DNA of 64,000 nucleotides. It comes from Oxytricha trifallax (taxonomy: Eukaryota > Ciliophora > Spirotrichea > Sporadotrichida > Oxytrichidae). Below the pieces are notes generated by a model. The model was not told where the DNA came from and did no database searches. It saw only the letters and a list, made by a program, of their open reading frames with translations. The stretch spans positions 62,001 to 126,000 of the forward strand of contig ARYC01000201.1 of assembly GCA_000711775.1 (NCBI GenBank). Reading direction: 5' to 3'. The stretch's first letter is position 1, and every line of letters starts with the position of its first letter. Below are positions 35,196 to 46,850 of the stretch, piece after piece. The translations under genes and the position numbers were made by a program.

Positions 35196-35684
35196 ATGCA
35201 TGAGTGGCAAAATGATCCTTAATCAATAAATATATTTGATTAAAACATTCCTAAACATCTCTAAATTCTCTCTCGTGCTATATAATCTTAAGAAGAATTG
35301 CTCTAAGAAGAGCTTTATACTTTTAGAATGCATACATTTCCAAATATTCTCAAAGATATGTTTAATATATATTAGAATCATATTTTAAATCACATAAAAA
35401 ATGTACAAATAAGGGCATTTAAATCATTTATTAGCATAACTTAATATAGCAGAAAAGATATACTCTAAAACGAATCTGTTAATAAATTGTACATTTCAAG
35501 ATCTGATTATATCAAGAAGAAAAGTGTAGATATTTTTCAGCAAGGATTTAACTAACTATATATAGAAAAAATTACTGAGATTTTTGGCAAGATATTTTAG
35601 AATGTTTATGGTAGAATATTTAAGTATGGAAAAGTCTAAGAGATGCAACTTGAGAAAAAAGATGGTATATAATTAAAAATATGA
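35196..35684 (+). CDS. 162-aa ORF, unknown
   Basis: ATG 35196 to TGA 35682-35684 with no internal TGA and about ten TAA/TAG Gln codons. It starts MHEWQNDPQSINIFDQNIPK and contains SQEELLQEELYTFRMHTFPN and SRSDYIKKKSVDIFQQGFNQ. A second coding-like block follows at about 35803-35960 (KLKKILEDVQKIDIQKVLLE, then THEILQPQELLQQKDGILIG). Both blocks contain AAAAAGATGG (near 35656 and 35922), which could serve as a pointer joining LEKKDG to ILIGGQIY. By position it may be part of the module-protein cluster. Function unknown. Confidence 0.5.
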
Positions 35685-35960
35685 AATATCAAATTAAATT
35701 TACAATCTTTTAAGAATTTTAATCATAAAATTAATGAGACTAAATAATAAAATATGACAAAAGAATATTGAAATATGTAATGTTAAATTTATTATAGTCT
35801 TAGACAATGACAAACTGAAGAAGATCTTAGAGGATGTATAGAAGATAGATATTCAAAAAGTACTCTTAGAAGTTTCTAAGACTCATGAGATCCTACAGCC
35901 TTAGGAACTGCTTCAATAAAAAGATGGAATTTTGATTGGCGGACAAATTTATAAATAAAA

Positions 35961-36904
35961 TAATTAAATTAAGTAATTGATTTTTAAAGTAAAATTTTTA
36001 ATATATTTTACAAAAATAATATTAACCAGACATAATATGTTTTATTTACGATATTATTCTAAAAACCTGAAAAAAATAAATTAGTATTATAATTTTTATG
36101 TTAAATTCTTACACAATCAGAAATGATAAAAGATTACATCTGGAACAGTTAAGAAACTGATAAATTTATAATAAAAACAATCAGCAAACAGCTTAAAATA
36201 ATTTACAAGTCTAATGATATTGAAAATCTATTGTTACAATTCTTTCACAATTCTGTCAAATAAATTATAATACTTTAAATATATAGAACATCATATCAGG
36301 GCAAATAATTACATTTAGTATGATTAAAATATAATCCATTTCCTTGAAAATGCATTTCAAAAATATAATTATCTATACCAAAAACTTATAATTTGAAAAA
36401 AATATAATTTTCCAATAAGAAAATCAAATTTACCATAAATACTCTATAAAATTATTATAGCAAATATTTTATTCTTTATAATATGTTATTGTAAACATGA
36501 ATTTGTCAAATAGTACCTTTTCGACCTTGATTTACCTGTCGAAAAAATACTAGTATAACCAAATTAATTTATTATTAAATTTCTTTCGTCATTAAAATTT
36601 ATTTTATTAAAATTAAAATATACAATCCCACATAAGAAATAATAAATATATATTTATTAATTTAAATTAAAATCATTTCATTTGCTACTTATTAAACAAT
36701 ATAAAATGACTTGCTATTTAATAATTAAAATAAGGAAGAATTTAAAACTTCAAATTAAGATAGTTTAATATATGATAATACAAACCCTTTTATACTCAGA
36801 CTTATTTTTTGTAATTTTATGATTTTCACATTTACATTATGATTTTAAATATCTCTCTCTTTATTCGATTACATTAATTTCATTATACAATTCTTAATTA
36901 TAGG
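35961..36904. other. AT-rich region, nothing recognised
   Basis: No gene seen; a small inverted repeat TTTTCGAC/GTCGAAAA lies near 36518-36546. Confidence 0.5.
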
Positions 36905-37759
36905 GGGGGTTATTAAATGATTCAAGCTTAGATTCAATAGATTAAAATTCAGATTCTGAGGAGGAAAATAAATACAACATCAAAGATAAGTTAGAAGTAT
37001 TCAAAATCCATCAAGAAGATAAACTTTATAAGTAATTGTAAAAGTCTTTGTATGCTTTTGTATGGCATGATTAGAATCTAGATAACTATGAAAATTAAGC
37101 ATACTATAAGTAATTGTTAGACCTTAAATTAAACTAAAAATTTGATTTAGTAGTTGTATTTTATTAGAAATGAATAGTTCTTTTGATGTTATTAAGGAAT
37201 TTTTTTATCATTAATTAAATTGAACATATCAGTTTATGACAAAATTCAAAACGCAGTTAATTACATTGTAACTAATAGTGAACAGACCTTTATTTTAATA
37301 ACCTCAGGGGCGAATGGGGAGAACTTTGTGAAGTAGGTTCATCACCTGGGCAATGTCAGATCAATCATAGTTTACTGCATGAATGTGTAGCTCCATTCTT
37401 AATGAGCTATAGAATATTATATTTGATATATAGTGTTTGCATTTATAAAATGGGCTAAGAACTACAACAAAATATAAAAAGTGACTAATGCCCCAATCTA
37501 CTTGAAGCAATTCTTGGCTTAAGAAGATAAAAACTCCAAGTAAACAATTAGAAAAGAGTAAGTTTTACTACAATAAAACATATAATTCTTGAATCTCTCT
37601 CTCTAAGAGTGGTTATAATAAAATAAACAGAGTGATGCGGATGTCCACAAAATCATAGAGTAAAATAAAAAAGAAGAGAGCGAGTTCTTTTCTGAATCAA
37701 CGTTGGATTATGTAAGGGATTTCCCTATATAGAGATGTTTAAAATTAAATTTGATGTGA
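36905..37759 (+). CDS. Rotifer/ciliate-type module protein, copy 3
   Basis: Segments: LLNDSSLDSIDQNSDSEEEN (acidic leader), SLYAFVWHDQNLDNYENQAY and YKQLLDLKLN; then TFILITSGANGENFVKQVHH, SIIVYCMNVQLHSQ, and after a 48-bp IES WAKNYNKIQKVTNAPIYLKQ, then a tail with EESEFFSESTLDYVRDFPIQ to TGA 37757-37759. It is the clearest match to the rotifer-type module. The start codon is not seen; a TTATAG just before 36905 could be an acceptor, so a first exon or segment is probably upstream. An insertion element follows the stop codon directly. Confidence 0.65.
37405..37452 (+). other. IES in module copy 3, pointer AATG
   Basis: AATG at 37401-37404 and 37449-37452. Deleting 48 bp gives LHSQW-AKNYNK in frame. 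Confidence 0.75.
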
Positions 37760-37765
37760 TATTAA

Positions 37766-38259
37766 GGGGGGGGGGAAGTTTCCTACACTTTTTTTTTATA
37801 TACTAAATTTAATAAATTTTACATAAATTATCAAATTTAATATTTTTATGACCCATGAAATATTAAGATCATATTTTTTATCATTAATGGGGTTTAATAT
37901 AATTAATCTAACATTAGATTTTAATGGTAAAAACAAGATAAATTGAATCGTAATTACACTAACAATTAGATACATTATTTGGAAATAATATAGTGAAGCA
38001 ATATACTTGTTATGAGACAGAACCTACAAATATCATATTAAAAATGTCAAATTTTTTCGAATCTGATACAGTTATTGACTATTAATTTATAAATTAAAAT
38101 ATAATTATAACAATGAAATAAGTCCTGATGTTGTTTGATAGTTGTTATAAAAATTAATTTATTTAAAAATATAAAAAAATTTTAAAAAATAAAAAAAGTG
38201 CAGGAAACTTCCCTAAAATTTTTTTTTATCATAAACCAGTGCAAGAAACTCACCCCCCC
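37766..38259. mobile_element. Non-coding inverted-repeat element with 8-bp target duplication
   Basis: It is flanked by GATATTAA at 37758-37765 and 38260-38267. Ends are G-rich/C-rich and inverted: GGGGGAAGTTTCCTACACTT at the left, and AAGTGCAGGAAACTTCCC plus a second decayed copy GTGCAAGAAACTCACCCCCC at the right. There is no coding frame. An 8-bp duplication is typical of hAT-like elements, so it may be a hAT-type MITE. The left duplication overlaps the stop codon of module copy 3. Confidence 0.65.
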
Positions 38260-38625
38260 GATATTAATTGTAAATTTATTGAATTTAAATCTTTAAAGAT
38301 TAATCAATTTAAAATTTTAATGTTTAAGGAAAATATTAAGCTAAAATGATAATGATCAATAGTTGAGTTCATCGGATTTAAAACATTTATCAAAGATGTT
38401 TAATACTAACAAATTCATTATTTAAAAATTTGCACATTACAATTATTTTATTGAGAAATTGAACTCTTTTAAATTCTCTACAATTATCTTAATTGTTTTA
38501 TACTTTGTAAATTCTTCTTGATGATACAGCATTTCATGACCCTTAAACCTAAACACAAATACACATTTCTAAAACTCTTAAACACACACCTAACTTTTCC
38601 ATAAAAAAGATCTCAAAATCTCTTA
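38260..38625. other. Spacer, nothing recognised
   Basis: AT-rich; no gene seen. Confidence 0.5.
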
Positions 38626-38967
38626 ATGGCTTTAAAGATAAGCTTTTAGCTTTCACTTGCTATGCAAAAATAAATTGATTTGCATCATGAATAGATCACT
38701 TGCTATAGAGCTATTGTATTACCTCTATATATGATTGAGTATCTGACAAATTAGCAAAATAAAGTTATGGTATTCAGGGGTTTTGAGCAATTTTCTTTTG
38801 TAAAATAGAGCTTAATAAGGGAAACTAAAGACTAGAAAGAGTATAAAGCTGGGGAGACAGTCGTAATTCTCATAAATGATTATTATATTTGTGACTCAAG
38901 TATCTAATTGATATAAAACATTGTAAATAGATTTATATTCTCTTCCAAATTCAATCTAATCTTTTGA
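38626..38967 (+). CDS. 113-aa ORF, unknown
   Basis: ATG 38626 to TGA 38965-38967, using TAA/TAG as Gln. Contains MQKQIDLHHEQITCYRAIVL, EYLTNQQNKVMVFRGFEQFS and YKAGETVVILINDYYICDSS, a mixed alpha/beta-like composition with no signal peptide. After the TGA the same frame continues for about 33 protein-like codons (DSDYLQSFSLTCKKHLK) to a second TGA at about 39060. The first TGA may therefore be a nonsense change or lie at an unseen IES edge. Family not recognised. Confidence 0.45.
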
Positions 38968-39423
38968 GATTCGGACTATCTCCAGTCGTTTAGCCTGACT
39001 TGTAAGAAGCATTTAAAAATTAAATTTAAGTAATTTAAACTAATCGAAAACGATAAGTGATGTCATTATCTTATTTTCTTAAAATATTTAATATATTTAT
39101 ATTGTTTGGACCATTGAGCTACTTCCATATAAAATCATCTGCTTTAGAAGATAATAGTCTATTAATTATAGATTTAGTTCACTTAGGGACATATCAACCA
39201 GTTCATGAATTACAATATGCTTGTTCTATTTGATTCATAACGATTTGTCTTATATTAATTGAAAACTGATTTAATTTAGTTAAACTTTGATAAAATCTTA
39301 AGTTCTCTAACCTTTATAATAAACCTATTTATTAGTATATTCTTGGAGTTAATAAATTATCTTTAAATTAGAAATTCTTAATTAAATTGGAAATAGACAT
39401 GTAGTAATGTTCAGCATTTTTGA
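38968..39423. other. Spacer with possible readthrough tail at its start
   Basis: Apart from about 33 coding-like codons after the TGA at 38967, nothing recognised. Confidence 0.45.
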
Positions 39424-42400
39424 TCATTCAAAGGTTTGCTGAAATCTTTCTAGTAATGTTCTCTTGAGTCTTTTGTTTTCTTCTTTATAACGATCTACTT
39501 CACTCATGAATATATCGCCACCTTGAGCTAGACCTGTAAGAGATTACTATCCAGCGCTACTGTGGTTTGGTTTTAAAATTTATTTGACCGAATTAATACT
39601 TTTTTTTAAAATTATTATAGAGTAGTAAATAATTAAGTGTGATTGAACTTTTAATTAATAAAAAGCATTCTCTAGAGCTCATTATATAACTAATTATTAA
39701 TTTTTATATAGGTTCACTCATGCCAATAAAGTCATCTTCTTGCTCCTACTCTTTCTCTTCTTCTTTCAATCCTTATTTTCCATTAGCACTACTTTTACTA
39801 TTATTTAGTGCTGCTTTACTTAAGCTCCCTTTCCCTTGTATAATTTCCTTGGTTACGATTGAGCTAACCCCTCCACTCTTCAACTTAGAAATGGGCAAAT
39901 TTTTGGCTTATTGAGAGGCATCTGGTTTCATGATTCTTTGGCTTGACCTAACGATGTAATCAAGCTCTTCTTATTCTTCCATGTGTGACTATAGCCAATG
40001 ATCTTAATCGTTATCTATCGATTAACAGTTGTCCAGTCTTAGGTTTACCAAAAGATTTTGATTCTCAAGTTCTTAGTTGTATATCTTTTAGAACGCCTTG
40101 AGCTCCATGGGCTCGTAAGCTTTCATATTGGCTGTGAGTCCATACAAACTAAGGGGTCTATAGATGCATACCAGGTTGGTAATTGCACCTCTGTCTTTGT
40201 GCAATTCTAAGGTTTTCAAGAGCTGAGAACCTACTCCAATCAACTCACTCTTCTGGTTTAGAATAGAGGAAACTCCTGCTCCGATGTTACTGCTTGCTCC
40301 TGATTAATAAATTGATTACAAAAAGCTTCTACTTAAAAAATTTCTTGACCTTTTTATCATGATTTTGAGTATATTTACAACTGATTACTGTTGCTAGCCA
40401 TTTCTTGGGGAAGTTACGTTTGAAGTCATTTGATGAAAATCTTGTGAGCCAATATTCCAAATGTAAATCAGTCCTTATTAATCTCCACTGATTAAATACT
40501 ATCCATCAAATGTCAAGCACATCGCTGTAACTTTCTTCCTATATTTCAATTCAATAAGACATCAGTTATTACAATTTGATAATACGGGTTAATGAACACC
40601 TATTGTACTTTGGTATAAAACACTTACTTATGTTGGAGAGTTTTCTTCTACTTAGATTTCTAATCTGAACTTGATATTTCCAGAGAGTAGCAATAAATGT
40701 TTTAGTTTTCACATGCTAGATAAACATGTGATTCTAGGTTATCCACTGCCATTTTGTAGATTGGTGACTGCAATTAGATATTTTTAAGATTCCCTCAATA
40801 ATTATAAAAATATGTGATTTAGTTCTATAAGAATGAATGGATGGTAAATAATAATCAAAGCAGTTTATTAATTAAATTTTAGAATATAATATAAAATAAA
40901 ATGAGAGCTACTTTCTTTATAAACAAATTCTCTTCTATGATGAAGAGTTAGTTCAGGGGTATTCAAAGAGTAAGTTTTATACATATTTTTTACTTATTAT
41001 TATTTGTTATAAAATGATATCAATTGCATGTCACAATCATTATCATTTATAAGCTATTATCGAATAAATTCTTATTATATAATGATTGATTAAATATCCT
41101 TTTTTTTAATAGTACTCTGGAGAATACAACATTTTACTATTTACAGTTGGAATAATATACTTGGATCACTTCTTAGAAAAGAAAATTAGGAGAGATCTAG
41201 AGAAACTCATCTAAGTTAAGAGATAAATGGAGAGACTTCAAGAAGAATTCAAAGTTGGAATTTGATTTACGATTATTTACCTAATATCATAATAATCAAC
41301 TATTTAATTAATTTATGTATACATTTGTAAATTTCTAATACAATTGCTATCATTAGACTCAAATGAATGATTTATTACACTAAACAGATAAAAATATAGA
41401 TAAAACATAAGATAAGATTAGCATAAGTAAATATTTTTATTGGATATTTTTAAGTGTACATTTAGCTGCAATATCATAAACCTTGAACAGCTTGTCAAGA
41501 GAGCAACTAAACAATCTATTGGAGTTATTCTGACTAAATTGGACTTATGTGACTTCAGCCTAATGATCTCCAAATTCGACAAGGCACAAAGAGTTCTCCT
41601 GCTCCTACATGTTGTTCTGATTGTCTATTAATTGAGCTTGCTAACTCTGCATATTTGTCATCAAACTATAGATTAAGTTTTAGCATATATTGAACTGATA
41701 GATATTTTACTTACTCCTTCATAATCCAAACTTTAACTTTGCTATCTTTCCCTGCTGTAGCTACTAAGTCTCCCTGACTTGAAATGTCCAAATCACTAAT
41801 GCCCATATAGTGAGCTCCCTCAATCTCCCCTAATAGTTGTCCATTTTAAATACTCCAAATGTATAGTTTTCCAGTATTCTTAGTTCCTCCAATGCAAATT
41901 GCTCCATTGAAAGCATCGGTTTGCTTTAATACTGCGAGTTCTTCTTTAAGAGGGAATCGTAAGAAAGCTTCTTTTTTGTCCCAACGCCAAGCTGTCAAAG
42001 TGGTCTTGTTTTAATGAGATGCCATAATGTAATTTGCTGAGTTTACACAGAGAGTGTTTTATGCTGCAAAGAATTTCTTGTCCTATAAAAATAATGGGGG
42101 GTACCTCTCTCACGCCCCCACAATTATCAATGTAAAAAATAAAGTCAATAAATATCTCACTAACCAAATTTAGGTCAAAAATCAAGAATTTAATAACCAA
42201 ATATGTTAATCAAAACAATTTGAGGCAGTATGACTTTAAAAAAACCATCATTTTATCATAAACACTAATATTTGTATTTGTTTTTATTCATATTATTATT
42301 ATTTGAATATTTTTCCAATAATTTTCATATTTTAACATATAATATTTTTATCCAGAATCTTGGAGGCAATATATAGTTTACTTTAAGAGTAACAAAAAAA

Positions 42401-43107
42401 TCACTCTCATTCTAAAAAAAATTGATTTTACATATTATTATCTATAATTCTCTTTTTTGTTACTCTTAAAGTAAACTATATATTGCCTCCAAGATTCTGG
42501 ATAAAAATATTATAGGTTAAAATATGAAAATTATTGGAAAAATATTCAAATAATAATATGAATAAAAACAAATATAAATATTAGTGTTTATGATAAATTG
42601 ATGATTTTTTTAAAGTCATACTGCCTCAAATTGTTTTGATTAACATATTTGGTTATTAAATTCTTGATTTTTGACCTAAATTTGGTTAGTGAGATATTTA
42701 TTGACTTTATTTTTTACATTGATAATTGTGGGGGCGTGAGAGAGGTACCACCCAAAATTAGTAAGATTCTAATAAATAATTTCAAAAAGCGATCACTGCT
42801 TATCGATCTTATCAATTTTATAAGTGAATGTCTTTGTAATTGCAAAGAAGCAAACAAAAAGACCTTCTGATAGCCTATTTTAATTTCTCATATTAACTCA
42901 TAATATCTCACTTACCACCATTGGTTCATAGGGTGCAAGAGTTTTAGGCTCCCAGAAGTTTATTTCATCATGTTATGCACTCGTAGAAGCAATCAGTAAA
43001 TCAGAAAATTTGATAAGAGTTTGTTCTAGTTGCTTGGCTTTGTCGGCTTGAGCAGCGATCTGCACTTCGCCCTAGATCATTTATTGAGCTTTCTTCACGT
43101 GCTTCAT
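39424..43107 (-). CDS. IPI3: IPI3/WDR18 WD40 protein of large-subunit pre-rRNA processing
   Basis: ATG 43107 (MKHVKKAQQMIQGEVQI). WD-type pieces in order: DLLIASTSAQHDEINFWEPK; TTLTAWRWDKKEAFLRFPLK; GAICIGGTKNTGKLYIWSIQ; DLVATAGKDSKVKVWIM; AEVTQVQFSQNNSNRLFSCS; LDKLFKVYDIAAKCTLKNI; VTAMCLTFDGQYLISGDQQG; GLIYIWNIGSQDF. The C-terminal part has SLYGLTANMKAYEPMELKAF and a charged tail, ending VDRYKEENKRLKRTLLERFQ with TFE and TGA 39424-39426. The order and the AWRWDK...GG(T)..G.(L)Y(I/V)W signature match WDR18/IPI3. That protein works in the Rix1 complex in pre-60S maturation and has been linked to DNA replication licensing. The gene is unscrambled, with several introns/IESs. Confidence 0.85.
42083..42915 (-). 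other. IPI3 intron expanded to 833 nt by an inverted-repeat element
   Basis: GGTG|GTAAGTGAG at 42915 and TTTTTATAG|GACAAG at 42083 give EPMV-DKKFFAAQ in frame. Other introns here are 36-200 nt; the extra length is the element at 42096-42753. Confidence 0.75.
42096..42753. repeat. 658-bp near-perfect inverted repeat (foldback element)
   Basis: Arms 42096-42399 and 42453-42753 are almost identical inverted copies around a loop of about 54 bp. Ends are GGGGGGTACCTCTCTC and its inverse (GGGTGGTACC at the other end). Flanks AAAATAAT and AAAATTAG are similar but not identical. It encodes nothing credible; the short frames in the two arms are the same sequence. Confidence 0.9.
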
Positions 43108-43350
43108 TATTTTATAATAGAAATTGCTTATAATATATAATATTGATTATACTATCATTCTCTTATTATAAAAATACCTCAATATAGAAATATATAAAAT
43201 ATAAAATTCGAATATAAAAGATGAACTACTAGGCTATAAATTCTAATCGATTTCTATGATTGAATTTAAATTAAGAATATAAGTAAAATATAAAATTGAA
43301 TTGTTAATCTCTAAAGATACATTTTATATATTAATAATTTCAGAGGGGGT
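43108..43350. other. Spacer between IPI3 start and U2AF2 stop
   Basis: 243 bp of AT-rich sequence that must contain the ends of two future chromosomes; no telomere-like repeat seen. Confidence 0.5.
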
Positions 43351-46300
43351 TCACATGAGTGATTTAGTAACAAACAGATCTTTATTATAAAAGTTTATTT
43401 CCACTGGCATCCCCATAAATTGCCTTCCATTAAGTAAATTGTAACAAGCAAAGCCACTGGTTACTTCTTCAAATTCCACAAAAGCTTTCCCAATTAAAAA
43501 CTATAAAAATTTAAATTACTAAGATACAATGATGTTACATTAGATTTTGAATATTCTCTCTTTTATTTTCTGATTAGAAAATTTGCCATTTTTTAAATAT
43601 TAAAATTATAATAATATTTTGAGTCCGTTGCTTAGTTAGATCAACTAAGCAACGCGTTGCTTAATTTTCAAAACTTAGCAACGCATTAATATATTAATTT
43701 TGATTAAGTTATTACAATTTAGTATATCGTATATTCAATGATCACATAATAGTTTTAAGTTCAATATAAACAACAATATTTTTAACTTTTATTCATAATA
43801 CTACTATATTTAAAACAATACAGAGATTCCTATTTAACTATTAAAATTTTTTATTAACCTCACGTATTATATATTTTAATTTCTTTATAGATATATTATA
43901 TCAAAATAGAATTTTAGAAACATGTTCTAAGCACCCTAAGTTGTATTTATTGTGGATAAAAAATATTTATTTAATCAACTCATGAATCACCTTTAATGCT
44001 TAATAGATTATTATATATCTATATAGAATTAACAAAAGTGTAAGAGTGAAAATAAGAATCCTGAATATTACAAAAAGGCTTATTAACAGTATTACACATA
44101 ATTTATTGTACTCAATTATAATTTTAAAAGTTAGTTAAAGGATTATTAATACAATAAAGTTTTTAAAGATAATTAATGATTATTTCATAAAACTAATATT
44201 ATCATTATTTCAAAGAATATTTATGATTAAAGGGATTAAATAATTTTTATAATTAATATTGTCTTATGTTGAGTATATTTTAAATAAATTTTAAATATAG
44301 AAGTTTGTAAAAGAATATCAAAATAGCAAGTTTAACTGACTTGTAAATCAGTGATTAGAAGAAATTATATATTAGTAAATAGCAGATGGCTTAACAGTCG
44401 AAGTTTACATCATATCAAGCGAGCGAGGCAGCAATAAAGTTCTAATTTTCCCAAATTTCTACAATTCCTAGGTTAAATCCTTCATTAACTCATCGTGCTC
44501 TTAATCGTTGTCTAGTATTTATTGAGATAAATTTAACAGAAATATATCATTAAATGAGATAAAGCTGGTATTTTAATCTCCATTACTGTTGAAATGGTGG
44601 TATAGCCATAGGATTGCTAGATGTATGAAGCCATTTATTAATTGTGCTTTTCTAGTTCATCAAATGGATTATGCTGTTATGCAGACTACTTGTCTATGTT
44701 GTACATATTCGCATTCTTTTTTATATAAAGTATCATATATATATTCTACTTTTTCATAACAATTTATTTATACAATAATATTGGCTCAAATTTATAAAAT
44801 AATAACGATTCTACATGAATTTGCCAGTCTCTTAGATAAAATCATCAAGTTTATCTTCGAATTTCTTCTTATCTTCATCGCTAATTTGATTTTATTGTAC
44901 AGTACTTGTGCTGGCTCCAGTTCTTCTCACATTTATGCTTCTACTGCCTATTCTCAAGCCATTTAAGAATTAAATGGCGTTTTGAACTCCTTTTTCATCA
45001 GTATACTCACAAAATGCAAAACCACGTGATTGATCAATGTTATTATACATAAATAATTTGAATTAATTCTTTCTACTATGAGTGAGCTTCATGAATTAAT
45101 AAAATCTTTTATAATAGTGTGCTTTACTAAATGGAAACTCTTTAGCTGTCCGTATCTTAGGAGTAAATTCTTTATTTATTCTTCGTTGAATTCTTTGGGC
45201 AGCCCTCCAACGAATATCTTCAAAGGAGTCTCCTCTACTTTTGTACTTAAAACATATTTATATCTTTAAAAACAATAAGCAACTATATAAATAATGTAAT
45301 CCTAATTATAACTAAGTTTTATGACAATTTTTACATTCCTTAAATATATTACGAAAAAAATAATAAAATATATTATTATATAGTACGAATCATAATAAAA
45401 ATAAATACCTATTTAGTAAAATTATTTAAAACAAAATAATTTGTTTTATTGATATATATATCAAGCATTAAATAATGAAAGGGGTTTATAATGCCAAGAG
45501 CAGCTGTATTTTTAAATATAAATTCAGTTATTTTATTCTTAAAATGTTAGTTATTTAAATGTATCAATTTAAGGGATAGGTCTCTTAGGTGGTATTTGCG
45601 GGTACTTATCGTAATCCTCTGGACGTCTTATCCTCAAAGTAGAGTCCATGAACTTTATTCCATCAAGCTATATCAATTTAAGATATTCCTTATAAAACTT
45701 TATGTCAATGAAACTTATGAAATAATTTATATCATAGTGCTTGCTTCTTCTACAGACCTCAACTCCAAGAATGTGTATCTCTTCTCTGGGTTATTTTGAG
45801 ATTTAATTACTGGGTCACCATCCTCTAAGATTCCTCCAGCTTTTCTTAGGGTTTAGGTCAGAAATTGCACTACCTAAACGTCAGATTGATTTGTTGGAAC
45901 ACCTCCTACATATAATCTGCGGGAATGAATGTCAGTTCCTATCTATGATGCTTAATAGGAAGGATTAAATAGAGTATTTTAAATACTATTTGAGTAATTA
46001 TTCACTGTGGAAAGGCGTTATATGATAAAAGGATTGCTTGAGATGGATGCTGAACCTCCCCCACCAATGGTAACGCCATTGCCTAAATTTATGCTCAAAC
46101 CTAACCCCAAATTAGTTCCATTCTGCTGATTATTCTTAAACTATTAGATAGCCATAGATGCTGAGTTGTTTAGTTTCAAGCCACTAACCCCACTTGATAT
46201 TCTCCCTGTACTTATACCACTTGAATTGCTGAGAGTCTGATTCAATTAGAGTTGCTGAGAAACTGTCATTGGCTAAGCTGATGCGTTGAAGTGTAAATTT

Positions 46301-46628
46301 AGGTCCTATGGCTATTATTGATTTATTGAGAAACCGCTTGTTGATGATTGAGTTGTTCCAAGATAATTTAACAGCATATAAAGGATTAATGAATTCTTTT
46401 TAGTATTGCTAATGTCAATGGTATTTAAATAAGATCAAATCTGGATCGTCTTTTTGAATTAGACTCTTCTTTCCTGTCTCTAGATCTACTTGATTTTTTA
46501 TTTGAAGCATCTCTTCTGCTTCGCTCTCTGCTTTTAGAATCCCGATCTCTCTTTCTATCTCTACTGCTCTTACTGGCGTCTCTTGATGATCTTGACCTCT
46601 TTCTATCTCTCTTTTTGTCTCCTCCCAT
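43351..46628 (-). CDS. U2AF2: U2AF large subunit (U2AF65), splicing factor
   Basis: ATG 46628 opens an RS domain (MGGDKKRDRKRSRSSRD ... SRERSRRD). A Ser/Asn/Gln/Gly-rich linker follows (about 46400-45950). RRM1 has RRLYVGGVPTNQSDVQVVQF, RYTFLEVRSVEEAS and LRIRRPEDYDKYP. RRM2 has LKIFVGGLPKEFNEEQIKNL, GFAFCEYTDEKGVQNAI and FLNGLRIGSRSINVRRTGAS. The C-terminal UHM (third RRM) has ILDNDQEHDELMKDL, FGKIRTLLLPRSLD, GKAFVEFEEVTSGFACYNLL and GRQFMGMPVEINFYNKDLF, ending at TGA 43351-43353. It recognises the polypyrimidine tract at 3' splice sites with the small U2AF subunit. Many IESs, including a long one at about 43515-44400. All three RRMs are present and the order is linear. Confidence 0.95.
43627..43684. 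repeat. Two adjacent hairpins sharing a GTTGCTTA core
   Basis: GTTGCTTAGTT-AGATC-AACTAAGCAAC (43627-43653), then GCGTTGCTTAATTTTC / AAAACTTAGCAACGC (43654-43684), within the long U2AF2 IES. Confidence 0.85.
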
Positions 46629-46850
46629 ATTTGACTGACTCTAAATAAATAAACAATTTGTTATAATAATTGACTATTATTTATTGATATTATAACATCA
46701 GCTACTCTATATGTTTATAACATATAATGACAAAATGTAGTTATTGTTAAGAATCAAAGAGTTATAAAATTCCTGAATGCAGCAATCTTTTAAGTTTGAT
46801 TTTTAAATTAAACTCATAAATTTAATCAAAATTAATCAATCAGCAAAATT
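46629..46850. promoter_or_regulatory. Shared 5' region of divergent U2AF2 and RPN5
   Basis: 222 bp between two start codons on opposite strands. Promoters and 5' ends of both genes must lie here, unless they sit on separate chromosomes; no specific motif is identified. Confidence 0.4.

Noticed and set aside
41946-42870. Two frames with identical 35-residue starts on opposite strands
   Set aside because: They are the two arms of the 658-bp inverted repeat, not two genes.
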